Positions 38,942 through 49,590 of a DNA stretch of 64,000 nt are shown piece after piece; within the stretch, counting starts at the first letter, position 1; every line of letters begins with the position of its first letter. The stretch is from Mugil cephalus (Eukaryota > Chordata > Actinopteri > Mugiliformes > Mugilidae). The notes under the pieces were generated by a model. The model did no database searches. It saw nothing but the letters and a program-made list of their open reading frames with translations, and was not told the origin of the DNA. Both the position numbers and the translations under genes were made by a program. The DNA lies in NCBI RefSeq assembly GCF_022458985.1, contig NC_061782.1, forward strand, positions 19,586,172 to 19,650,171. The letters are read 5' to 3'.

Positions 38942-39223
38942 ATCAAGCGCTAACTGCCGCGGGGGCTCCTCCTCCAGGCGGTATCGTCCAATGGCAGTAA
39001 CAGGAGTTGACTGCGCCATCTATGGTTAAGAAAAGTAATAGCAGCGGACTGAGAGCAGGGTTTGAAGTTGAAAACGTAAAGCTGAATTAAAACAAACCAA
39101 CTCACACTGGTGTTTTATTTGGGAAAAGTTGAGAACGAACTTTATTATACATTAAAGTCTGTCTAAGTCTAACAGTCATCAATGATCTATGGGAGGAAAA
39201 TGAAAGAGACTAATAAAAGCACA

Positions 39224-39302
<79 letters not shown>
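39224..39302. repeat. (GATA)n microsatellite
   Basis: About 20 uninterrupted tetranucleotide units over 79 bases, likely polymorphic. Confidence 0.97.
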
Positions 39303-39303
<1 letters not shown>

Positions 39304-39319
39304 GCCTTATAAGGCTTAT
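39300..39319. repeat. 20-bp perfect palindrome
   Basis: ATAAGCCTTATAAGGCTTAT equals its own reverse complement. It starts on the last base of the GATA array and overlaps it by three bases. Confidence 0.85.
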
Positions 39320-39721
39320 AAGTAATGAGCCATTGTGCATCAAAGACAAGATTTGTACTTCAGCACTCCAAATAATTCCAGTTCATTCAGACTTTCTTTA
39401 TAGTAGCTGCAGCATTTTTAAGATGTTATGTAATGCATTGGGAATTCAAATCAACTTAGTGGAGTAAAATCACACCAAAGATTTGTCAAATGGCTCTTGT
39501 TCATATTCAGTGGGTATGCCACATGCATAGGTTGATTTGCATGCCTTTATATGGTGTTTGTTGCAGGAAGAGCAGCAGCCACCAATGAGACTAAACTGTG
39601 TCAAATTAGGGTCTGGGTCAATGAGGCGCTCATTTTTGCTTGTGGTTTGATACTTGATGACTGAGCTGCTTCTTTCAGTTGTGCAAAAAAGAGTAATGAC
39701 CCACAAATTGCCGCTTTTAGC

Positions 39722-40312
39722 TTTATTTTTTCAACAACATACCAACTGCTTAATGGTGATTGATGACTGGTTTATATCTGGTTTATACGAATAGAATTAC
39801 TTTAAAATTTCTTTATTGGCATTTTTAGAATGTTGTGTCAAAGTTATTGTTTTATTTTCATTATGTTACTCACATATTCTACAAATGTGACACAAGAAAG
39901 GAAAGGAAATGATATAAAAATAACTCTTCTCCCACTTCGTTGTTTTTAGAAGACACGCTGCTTCAGTGGAGTATGGAGTTCCCAAACGAGAAGAGACAGT
40001 ATTGTATACATCACACTTGTAAATAACAGAACCCTTCTTGTACTGTGACGAGGGAAACAAAATCCTTTAACAGCTGGATGCAGTCAGAAAAAACATGAAA
40101 AGTACAGACTTGAACGTGCAACACATTTATAAGTTTGCCTCCTCTTCATTATTATTCCTCTCTCCGGGTAACGTTCCTCATGTTCTGCATTGTTTCATTG
40201 TTTCTGGATCTGCAGCTCTTGGTTTCGGTAGGTTTCTCAATTCTCTCGTAGAAAAAAAAACTACTCAGTTTAAATCTGCTGTGGCCTAAAATCAGGCCGC
40301 CATGTCTGAGTG
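39722..40312 (-). other. pnpt1: Probable pnpt1 3' UTR and poly(A) signal
   Basis: Non-coding sequence follows the pnpt1 stop. Minus-strand AATAAA hexamers correspond to plus-strand TTTATT at 39851-39856, 39812-39817 and 39722-39727. Any of these could end the transcript. Confidence 0.45.
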
Positions 40313-43300
40313 TCACGAGTCAGCGCTGGTCGTTTGGCTGTTGCTTGAACCCATGGAGATGCTCTGCTTCTCGCTTAGTGTCTTGACCACAGTCGCAGCC
40401 GGAGACTGGAGCACCTTCCGCGAGAGTCTCATTCTACCGTCTGTTGGGTCTCGTCCGAAGAACTTGACCTGTGAGTAGAACGCCAGTCAGAGAATGCAAA
40501 CGCAGGAACCTAATTTTGACAGCGTGGTAACTGACACGTACCTGTATCTCCTGTCCCACCTCTAAACCCAAAGCACTTGGATGTTTGATCTAAAAGAAGA
40601 AAACATGAAGCAGGGGCCATTATGTAGTAAGTATGCTTTCTATTGTCAAACACTGATAAAAACATCAACTGTTTACAAAGCGTCCCTAACTATACTGACC
40701 CGTTTGTGGTCCAGTTGTGAGTTGTGCAGCAGGACAGGAGTCATGTTGGGATAAAGTTTTACCATCACACCAATGTCCCTGAAGCAGAACAAAAAGGAGT
40801 TGAATGAATGTTTAAATGTGTGGAAAATTATTAAAACAAATAATAGTAAAGAGTAAAAAAATAATGCAGCATGTTAACGTACCTTATTTCTATAATAGTG
40901 GCAGTGTAGACAGCACCAAACTCCAGCTGCTGTTGTTGCTGAAAAACACAATATAGGAAATGTTCAATCATGTGCTCCAGTGTTTTGATTGGATTACATA
41001 CTTATTCAATCAAGTGACTAAATATAGGATAAAATCAAGTTAACAAATCAAGTTAAAAAATGCACACAAATGTGATATTTTCATGATATTTTCTAGTGGA
41101 TACAGTGTATGGAACAGAAAGAAATATGAAATATGCAGTGCAAGGTGTGAAGACTCACATCATCTTTGCAGATCTCACTGATGAATTGTTGGGCTTCGCC
41201 CATGGCTCCCGGCGTTGGAGCGAACACAGAGAAGGTCTCCTCGTCCACCTGACTTATCGTCACACCTTAAGAAGGAAAACCAAAGGTGTTTAACCTTTCT
41301 ACATCTTCAAAGGTAGCAAAGACAGTCCAGGTTACGTTTATTACTTGAGTGTTACCTGTCTGTGCCTGAAGCCTGCGCAGGTTGTATCCTCCCGGGCCGA
41401 CAAACTGAGCTCGTCTGGACACGGGCACCCGCACATTTTCTGTCGCAGTAGAACAGATCACGTTGAACCAGAACCAATCATATCCCATATTTAAAACCCT
41501 AGATGCACATATTTAACGTATAGCCAAACATAAAACCTACCAACAACAGGTCCACTGTCTTTCCTGCTTTCTCGGGGCTTTGCTATACATTTGTTCATGA
41601 TGCCCAAGATTTCCCTCTTTGCAACTGAAACGTAATAATATTAAACAACAGAGCTTGAAAACACCCTCAAACACTTCACTTTAATCTTGGGTAAAATGTT
41701 TCACGTGGGACTTACCAGTGCCCTGTTGGATCGCCTCCATGACCAGCTTCAGAGGCAAACCTGGAATCTTCACGTCAGCCTGGAGATTAAATAAGAGGAA
41801 AATGAAACAACTCACTGACTCCCGAGCAAAACAATGTTCATTTTACTGTAAGACTATAATCATAATTATGATAGATGATGACCTACTAAAAAACAACCTT
41901 CAATGATTTTTTTATTCATCATTTCACATTTGCACTAAATAAAATTTATACTATAATACCAAAAAGTAATATATTTGCAGATACATGCATTTGTTTTTTC
42001 CTGCCTCTTTCAGCCACAGACAGAGACAAACTGACGCTTCGAACCCATTACCTGTAAAGCGGTGATACCCTTGTTTGTTCCTGCCAATTTGAAGTCCATG
42101 TCTCCGAGGTAATCCTCTATTCCCTGTACAGAAACAATTATTAGCTCACGGTCAACAAATCCATCACATTACGCTCTTTCTTACTCGTTCCTGACAGATA
42201 ATTGCTCACAAAGACAGCTGTGCTATATGTACCAGAATATCAGTCAGTAGTCTGTAGTCTTCTATCTCTGCAGGCTTCTCTGGGTTTGCCTTGGAGATGA
42301 GGCCAATGGCAACACCTGCAACAGCAGACGAGATGGGTACGCCTGGAAACAAAGGTTTGGACAAATTAGCTAAATAATACTATAATACACCGGATTAAGA
42401 GCACAGAAACACTAAAGCAAAACAAGTCCCATCACATCCAGTTGGGACTTTGGTAGAATGAACATTGGAAATGAATAGAAATGCACTAATAAATGTTGTC
42501 AGGCTGCCAGTGTATGGCATATGAGTTTATATAGCATTTCACTTATCCATCATAACTGCGGATGTAAGTGAAAAGTAATTCTGGAACAGAGCTGAGCCAT
42601 GGAGCGGCTTAAAAAGATCCACGTCGCAAGAAATGTTCTCAAGTGAAAAGTAATTCTGATCCCTCATTACATTATAAACTGTGTATGTTAAGTGTATGTT
42701 TCCTGGCTCTATTACCTGCATCCATGAGAGCGAGGCTGCCTCCACACGCTGAAGCCATCGATGACGATCCTGAGAGAGATAAAATGGTGCAAATTAAAAT
42801 AATAATAATAATAAAAAAAAAAGCCAATAAGACATTGTAACCCATCGTCTCTGCCTCCGACAACTACATGGCTTTTACTCTTCAGAATCTGCGTGGCTGC
42901 CCTCACCGTTTGACTCGAGCACCTCGGCTGTGACCCGGATAGTGAAAGGGAAGTCTTTAGGAATGATCGGCCTCAGAGCCTTCTCCGCCAGAGCCCCTGC
43001 AAACACACAAACAATGCATAGAAGATTCTCGGCAGAGACACGCAGCTAGCGGACACAGGATGTGGACTAACCATGTCCAAGTTCTCTCCTGTTGAGGCCC
43101 CCGATCTTTCCCACCTCGTTGGTTGCATATGGAGGGAACTGAAATAAAAGGTCATTTTAGATTGAAAACTGAAAGAAACACAATCTTATTTACTAATCAA
43201 TGTGACTTTAACAACAACTGAAAAAAATATATATATTATTTTACCCACTTCATAATGAAGCATGAAGTTTTTGTCTTTGATGCCACTGTAGAAAAGAAAT

Positions 43301-46300
43301 AAAAAACATCAGACCAGTGATACAACTTCACATCTAGCCAAAGGACAGCGGTTGTGATGGAGCCGTTTGGCTAACGATTAACAGCAATAATGATTAATGT
43401 GCATGGCCTCTGAATAGATAAACACATGAATGTTGCGCTTCATGTGTAAAAAACGTTGTACCTCAAAGCTGTGGTGATAATATCTGCTTTGATACTGGAT
43501 TCCAGGGAGTCAAATGTGACACTGCACAGCACCTACAAGAAGCAGAGGAGAATGGGCGTCAAACCATCTGTATTAAAACACAATTCTTTGTATTCTGGAG
43601 TAAAAACAGCTTATCCAAAACTGCAATATTCGTCTTTCAAAATGTTAAAACAGTAACAAGAAACGTTGTAACCTTCACTTTTGTGTTTTTCTAAGTTCTT
43701 CTCATACCTGTGTTTGTCCTCTCTGGAACAGAGCTGAGCCATGGAGCGGCTTAAAAAGATCCACGTCGCAAGAAATGTTCCTTAGAGCTGTCAACTCCCT
43801 CCCATCACACCTACACACACACACAGTAGAACACAGACAATGTTTACATTATTGACAAACCCAAATGATGTGGAATGAGAATATAGATTCAGCCTGGTTA
43901 CCTTCTGTACTCATTGAGCACTAAATCCCGGAAGACTTCTTTGCTCACGATGTTGAAGGCCTCAATGATTTCGAAAGTCTCAGCCTGAGGGAATTTCTCT
44001 ACGTATGGAATCAATTAACAACATTCAGCTGATTGAACAAACACAAATACAATGAAACAGCGGACTGAAAGTATTTCTGTGCAGCATTTATAGTGGGGAA
44101 GCTACCTTTTAGGTCCTCCTCAGTTTCTAGTCGAACCTTGTTAATAGCTTCATCTCTTGAAATCTAGGACAACATTTTGAGAAGATTATTACTGAGAGAT
44201 GAAATAGTCACCTGAAACAAAATTAATAGACAGGAAAAAAAACAGTCCGTGTCAAAGAGAAAACTGAGTTGACACACGGGGAACAGATGTCAGATTTTAC
44301 CTTATCATGAGTGTAATCAGTGAAAACAGCATAGATCTTCTCAGAGGATAATCTGCAGTGGACAAAAGAAAAAAAAATAGTTATTACTGATATCTATGAC
44401 AGTGTGAGTCCTGCTTTTGTGTATCAGTTTTGTTAAATGAAGCAAAAATATTGCTCCATCACATTCTCCGGCACAATAGGTAAATACACAGTACTGTGCA
44501 AAAGGTGTGCGGGAAAAATGCTGAAAACTAATAATGCTTTCAGAAAATATAAATGATTGATTGTTTATTTTTATAAACTACCCTTCGCCTTCAAACCAGC
44601 ATCAATCCTTATAGGAACACTTGAACAAAGTCAGGGATTTTGTGCAACTGTAGACGCAGTGGTCGGCCAAGGAAACTTAGTGCAGCAGATGAAAAACACA
44701 TCAAGCTTATTTCCTTTCGAAATCAGAAGATGCCCAGCAGAGCCATCAGCTCAGAACTGTCAGAAACCAGTGGGACCCAGGAAGTGGCCAGAAGAACTAT
44801 CTTCAGCGTAAATAAGCACAAGAAGTCCTGGAAGTGATGGCACAGCCCCCACAGAGCCCTGATCTCAACATCAAAGAGTGTGTCTGGGATCTGTGGTTAG
44901 TTCTCCAAGATGTTTGGAACGACCTACCAGCCCAGTTCCTTCTAAAACTGTGTGGAAGTGGACCTAGAAGAACTGATGCTGTCTTGAAGGCAAAGGGTGA
45001 TCACTCCAAACATTGATTTGATTTAGATTCCTCTTCTGTTCATTCACTGCATTTTGTTAAGTGATGAGAATAAACTATTAACTCTTCCATTTAGAAAGCA
45101 TTCTTAATTTACAGCGTTTTTTCCACACCTGCATAAAACTTTTGCACAGTACCGTATATCTCACTGCTTATCTTGCCTCCCACCTTCATCACTAAAGAAA
45201 AAAGTCTGATCGATGCTCTTACCTCTTAACGTGTTCCACCATGTCATCCGGGGCTGAGAACATCTTGATCGGGGTGCGCTTGGTCACTTTCTGTTCTCGC
45301 GCCAGCTGCTGGATGGCGTGTATGATCTGCTGGGTGTGCTTGACTCCCACCTTCACGGCGTGGCAGAAGTCCTGCTGCAGCACGTTCTCCGCCGACGCCT
45401 CAATCATCACTAGCGGACACAGAGTCACGTGAGTTACGGGAGCTGTAATATGCCATCATGAGGCACGGCTGGAGAGAGGCTGATTAATAACCAGTGACTC
45501 TAAAAACTCATTCATTGCATTCGAACAGGTTTCAGGACAATTTTTATTGACTTAGCCGTTTACCAAACCAAGCTGAAGTTAAAGGCATTTAATGTAGATG
45601 GGTTTAAAGTGTTGATAACAAGCCTCTCAGCTTTAATTTGAGGGTATTCACATCCATACACTTCATATTTTCTTGGGCTCAAAAGCAATTTTCCAAATAA
45701 ACCTAATCGTGAATAAAATTCATCCAGAAGCCATTTGAAACCACTGTGTTGTACAGATGATGCTGTGTGCTTCAGATTAAAATATTTTTTTCGTAAAACA
45801 ATATAATTTCAAGAATTATTTCTGCGTCCAAACAAATATGAAGCAAACACTTTAAACACCAACCAATACATACACAGCTGAAGTAGCAACTTTAAGTGTG
45901 TAGTGTGCAGATGTGAGAGCACAAAACAAATATTAGAGGTGTAGGTCACCTTCTATATTTTAAGTCAGAAATGTCTTGGCTTGTAATACACTGTAAATAA
46001 TACTTCTGGGAGAGTTATAATGGTTTTCATCTTACCCACTTGACTGCTGGGAGCTCCAGCTATAATCAAGTTAAGAGTGCTGGAAGCCATCTCTGCCCTT
46101 GTGGGGTTGATCAGCAACTCTCCATTTACGATGCCCACACGTACGGCACCTGCCAACACCCAAAAAGACATTAGAGCTGTATTTAAGTTAAGGCACCATG
46201 AATTAGATTTTAGATTAATTTAGATGAACCTCACCTATGGGTCCGTGCCAGGGTATATCAGAAATGGCCAGGGCAGCAGAAGCTTTAATGGAAGAAAATT

Positions 46301-48144
46301 ACTTTTAGAAACAGGAATCTAAGTGATGTGAGGATAACGTGAATGGATGAGAATCAGCTCACCTGCATTAATAGCCAGCACATCTGGATCATTTACTCCA
46401 TCAACTGCTAGCAGGTTACAAAGGATCTTTAGGAGACATGAACGCACACAGAAGAACACAGACCATGTTTCATTATTTACAAACCCAAAATGACGTGAAA
46501 CCGAGAACATACGTTCAGCTTGGTTAGAAACAATATTATCACATATCAGTGTTTAAAGCTGAACTGACCTGAGTATCGTAAAAGTAACCGGGAGGGAAAA
46601 GTGGTCTAATTGAGCGGTCTGAGAAACAGAAACAACAACGAGTTAATTAAAAGCTCCCACAGCACAATACCAGTCCAAACATATGCTTCATCAAAGGTGC
46701 ACAGATAACAAAGACACATCTTCTCAACTCACCAATGAGTCTGCTGGTGAGGATCTCATTGTCGGTGGTGCCCAGCTCTCGCCTCAGGTAGTTGGTGGGG
46801 ATTCGACCTGCAGCTGCTGCTTTCTGTCTGTAGTCCACCTGGCCATCAAAGTATAGATTTACTCACGATACTAGCCAGAAATACGTCACTTGACACAGAT
46901 TCCATGTTGACGTAAAAGAAGCATCACGCAGGATTACGTACCACAAGAGGCATAAACTGAGATGGAGAAGGTTTGGTTTTGCTCACGGCCGTCACCATCA
47001 CGGAGGTGTCGCCCAGCTGCAGGAGGAAGAGGGGAAGATGAAGAGGTTACCATTTAACCATAGAGAGCAAATTCTTTTAATTATGATGAATAAAAACAGT
47101 GTACAGTGCTGTGTTTCCTCTGGAAAGATCATGCAGTTGAATGGTCACCTTTCTTGCGCTGTTTCAACATAGACTGAATATTTTAAGAGACATAAAGGGA
47201 GGTTTAGTGCAAGACTGGTATATTCAAAAGCTTTCACTACTTTGATTAATGAGGCAAGTGACTGTAAATGAACTTGTAACACATGCACAGTGTACAGTAC
47301 TACAGTAAAAAACAAAAACTCACTATTTCAAGGAAAGCATTAAGATGCATGCCTTTTCAAGACCTAATAATTAGGATGTCAAATATTTGCAGGTTTCACT
47401 GTCACGAAATAGAATAAATTCTCATTAATCACGATCCGCTCAACACTTTATTCTAGCAGCTATTTTAGCAAAACAATGTGTCTACAGCTGGAAATATACC
47501 ACATCCTCCATCACTAAGGAAAACCATGTACATTAACTTACTTCGTGGAATATGTTTAGTATATATATATATATACAGATAGGCCCAAGTGAAATTATAT
47601 ATATATATACACATACACATATATATATGCAAATGGAACGTTATAATAGCGGGTATATAACTGGGGGAAAAAGACAGTGGACATCTTTGGTAACACAGTA
47701 AATGATTTCTATACCTGTACAACAGCAGAGCCATCAGCAAATTTGGCAAACTTTCCTGAAGAGATTTCAAGCTTCCTATAAAAACGACAACACCGCAACA
47801 CATCAGGATGTCTCATACATTAAACCACTGTCAGCGAATGCAACATTTACTGTATGTAGGTGTGTTCAGACACCAGTCTGATGGGGCTGTAAATAAACAC
47901 TATCCGAGTAAAAGTGGGGATGCCCAAGACACTCATGCATTTTTACAGTGGGGGGCAGAAAGTAAAAACAATGCCCTGTTGATACAGTCAGTGGCAGAGA
48001 ATTGAAGCTGGGAGGGTCGACTCACTTTTCTCCAAGGTCCACTCCAACACTTCGTAGGTTTTTGTGTCTGCTGTAAACACTCTGGTGACATAAACGGACA
48101 TGGAGGCGGGCGCACGAGCGGCCCAGCTGGAGCAAGTACCTCAT
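40313..48144 (-). CDS. pnpt1: Polyribonucleotide nucleotidyltransferase 1, mitochondrial (PNPase)
   Basis: 28 coding exons, transcript order: 48144-48026, 47775-47715, 47016-46942, 46838-46733, 46618-46569, 46426-46363, 46282-46235, 46149-46036, 45409-45223, 44352-44301, 44163-44106, 43998-43902, 43810-43708, 43532-43462, 43285-43249, 43138-43072, 42996-42907, 42769-42716, 42342-42233, 42123-42052, 41779-41716, 41624-41541, 41439-41356, 41265-41159, 40938-40883, 40778-40700, 40589-40542, 40468-40313; 770 residues (human 783, also 28 exons). The Arg-rich N-terminus ([18 protein letters not shown]) fits a mitochondrial targeting peptide. The first RNase PH domain ([20 protein letters not shown]), linker, and second RNase PH domain follow; the catalytic [11 protein letters not shown] keeps both Asp and the Lys. 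A KH domain (VGPGG) and an S1 domain ([20 protein letters not shown]) end it. It degrades RNA 3'-5' by phosphorolysis in mitochondria with SUV3. No defect is seen. Confidence 0.96.
42566..42658 (-). repeat. Copied fragment of pnpt1 exon 13 inside intron 18
   Basis: Bases 42581-42638 are identical at all 58 positions to 43723-43780, an internal part of coding exon 13, in the same orientation. The copy is flanked by the 18-bp direct repeat AAGTGAAAAGTAATTCTG (42566-42583 and 42641-42658); its CTG overlaps the start of the copy. No splice sites came with it, and the minus-strand frame ([20 protein letters not shown]) simply runs into intron sequence. It is most likely a recent templated insertion, not an exon. 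Confidence 0.9.
43811..43901 (-). repeat. Intron 12 of pnpt1, similar to part of intron 5
   Basis: This complete 91-bp intron aligns nearly end to end with 46442-46526 in intron 5, in the same orientation. Shared blocks on the minus strand include TAACCA-GCTGAA, TTTGGGTTTGT-AATAATG and GTCTGTGTTCT-CTGTGTG. Differences are scattered substitutions and a few one-base gaps, roughly 80% identity by eye. Confidence 0.8.
44487..45154 (+). mobile_element. Internally deleted Tc1-like DNA transposon
   Basis: The element lies in pnpt1 intron 9, flanked by TA on both sides (44485-44486, 45155-45156). Its ends are imperfect inverted repeats sharing GTACTGTGCAAAAG and, further in, AATGCTTTC. Inside are two broken transposase pieces on the plus strand: an N-terminal part near 44650-44835 ([19 protein letters not shown]) and a C-terminal part near 44845-45015 ([16 protein letters not shown], including the catalytic-region SPDLN motif). 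The middle of the transposase is missing and the frames are disrupted, so it cannot make active transposase. Confidence 0.9.
45560..45800. mobile_element. Possible old DNA-transposon relic
   Basis: In pnpt1 intron 8, CTCAGCTTTAATTTGAGGG followed by TATTCACATCCATACA resembles a segment common in fish Tc1-like or related repeats, as I remember them. No terminal repeats are visible, so the call is weak. Confidence 0.3.
46442..46526 (-). repeat. Intron 5 segment similar to pnpt1 intron 12
   Basis: This is the partner of 43811-43901. It fills the middle of the 142-bp intron 5 (46427-46568), leaving about 42 bases on the donor side and 15 on the acceptor side without a match. Confidence 0.8.
47561..47632. 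repeat. (TA)n-rich simple repeat
   Basis: Two TA runs and an ACACATACACATATATATAT run lie in pnpt1 intron 2. Confidence 0.8.
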
Positions 48145-48197
48145 ATTTAAAGAGGGCACAACAAGAAATTATGAAAGTCTGCGTACAGTCGGAACCT

Positions 48198-48230
48198 TTA
48201 CACTTCAGACGCTCGCGTGGGGGCCTCCAT
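48198..48230 (-). other. Possible pnpt1 upstream ORF (10 codons)
   Basis: On the minus strand ATG GAG GCC CCC ... TAA lies 54 bp before the chosen start. It stops before the main frame. It matters only if transcription starts further upstream. Confidence 0.3.
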
Positions 48231-48278
48231 GACAGTTCGTCACATGTACGGAGTTACGTAGTGACAACGCGTCTTCTG

Positions 48279-48296
48279 ATTGGACAAACTGACGTC
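48279..48296 (-). promoter_or_regulatory. pnpt1 promoter: CCAAT box and TGACGTC site
   Basis: The plus strand reads ATTGG at 48279 (CCAAT on the minus strand) and TGACGTC at 48290-48296. Both lie 135-155 bp upstream of the pnpt1 start codon, as in CpG-containing housekeeping promoters. No TATA box is clear. Confidence 0.5.
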
Positions 48297-49406
48297 GGTG
48301 TGTAACAGAAAATGAGTCCTGCCTTCCTACCATCCGATAGACAACAGTTCCACTTAGCTAAATTTTATGTCTGACAATATTGAATATGGACAAAAATACT
48401 GTACATTCTACGATAATATGTTTACCTGCATGTATTTATTTTTTAATATTTATTTAAAACTCTAGACATATTAAAAAATAACCAAGTTTTATTTATTTAT
48501 TTATTTATTTTGATTTTTATTTTTTTTTCTATTTAAAGAACGCACTGAAGTGTATATTATCAAGAATCAGTCAAAATTACTTTTTGGATTCCTACCTAGA
48601 TATCACTACGAACTGAACTCACTTGTCAGTTCCTTAAGCAACGAATGAAATTTCATTTGTTGTTTTCAGTAATGAAAAAAGCCCTGCTCTAAATCTTAGT
48701 TTAATTTAATTTACGGTATTCAGCATTTGTTTGAAATAACTGAGAGGGTTGTTGATCCCAGCGGGGTTTTTTTATTTTGGAGACTTATATTAGAATGCAT
48801 TTGTTTTCAACAACGTACCTAATGAAACGATCTTGCTATTTATTTCATTTGATTTTAGTGGCTTTGTTTGTGGATACACACACATTTGTTTTGTAATGAT
48901 TTTATGATGTTTCTGGATATATTGTTAACTGCACTGTCATAAACTGTATATTAGACTGTAATTAATGTTGCAGCATTTTGCTGTTGTTTTGCTAAATATA
49001 TGCTATTTCATATATTCACCACTAGGTGTCAGGCTTACAGAAATGATAATTCACGAAACAAACTGAACCACTGCCCTTTGATAAAACTTGCAAATATCAC
49101 TTGAAATTAAGATTTAAATATAATTTGCTTTGGCAACATTTAGTAGGCTCAGTTTAACACATAAACATCACGGAAACATCATGACTCTTCCAATTGCATC
49201 TCATATCACATATGAAGAATTGTGTGTCTGCTCTTCCCGCTTTGGTCAAATACTGCTTTTGAAAAAATGCTTCAAGCATCTAGTCCAGTCATCTATCAAT
49301 ACATCAGTAAACCCCTGACCTTGACATTCAGTCTGGAAGTTACTTCACCAGCAGACAGCCCTCCAGTCAGTTAGCGAGCCAACTCTTTAGCAGTGGGGCT
49401 GCTGCG

Positions 49407-49590
49407 GTTGTCATGGCAACAGATGAGCGTTAACAGCATCTGTAACACTCTCTGGATTACTTTCAGGCATACACATACTTGCACACACACACAGCAGCTA
49501 ATTGCAGGGGAGAATGGCAGGATTTCACACCAGCACACATTCCCATTATTACCATGGTTGCCACCAGTATTATCTTGTTTCCATGGCTCC
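49407..49590. promoter_or_regulatory. Cluster of RFX X-box-like sites
   Basis: GTTGTCATGGCAAC (49407-49420) differs at one base from the palindromic RFX site GTTGCCATGGCAAC. ATGGTTGCCA (49554-49563) carries an RFX half site, and GTTTCCATGGCTCC (49577-49590) is a weaker full site. Three such motifs in 184 bp, about 1.3 kb upstream of pnpt1 and 6.4 kb upstream of ccdc88a, suggest an RFX-bound enhancer. Confidence 0.4.

Larger units (their letters stand above)
38942..39720. other. Intergenic ppp4r3b-pnpt1
   Basis: Apart from the end of the ppp4r3b promoter (including CCAAT at 38988), this short stretch holds a GATA microsatellite, a 20-bp palindrome and AT-rich sequence. No gene is seen. Confidence 0.55.

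Noticed and set aside
42539..42745. Frame containing [19 protein letters not shown] read as an extra pnpt1 exon
   Set aside because: It is the copied exon 13 fragment; splice sites did not come with it and its use would duplicate part of the protein and break the conserved order of domains.
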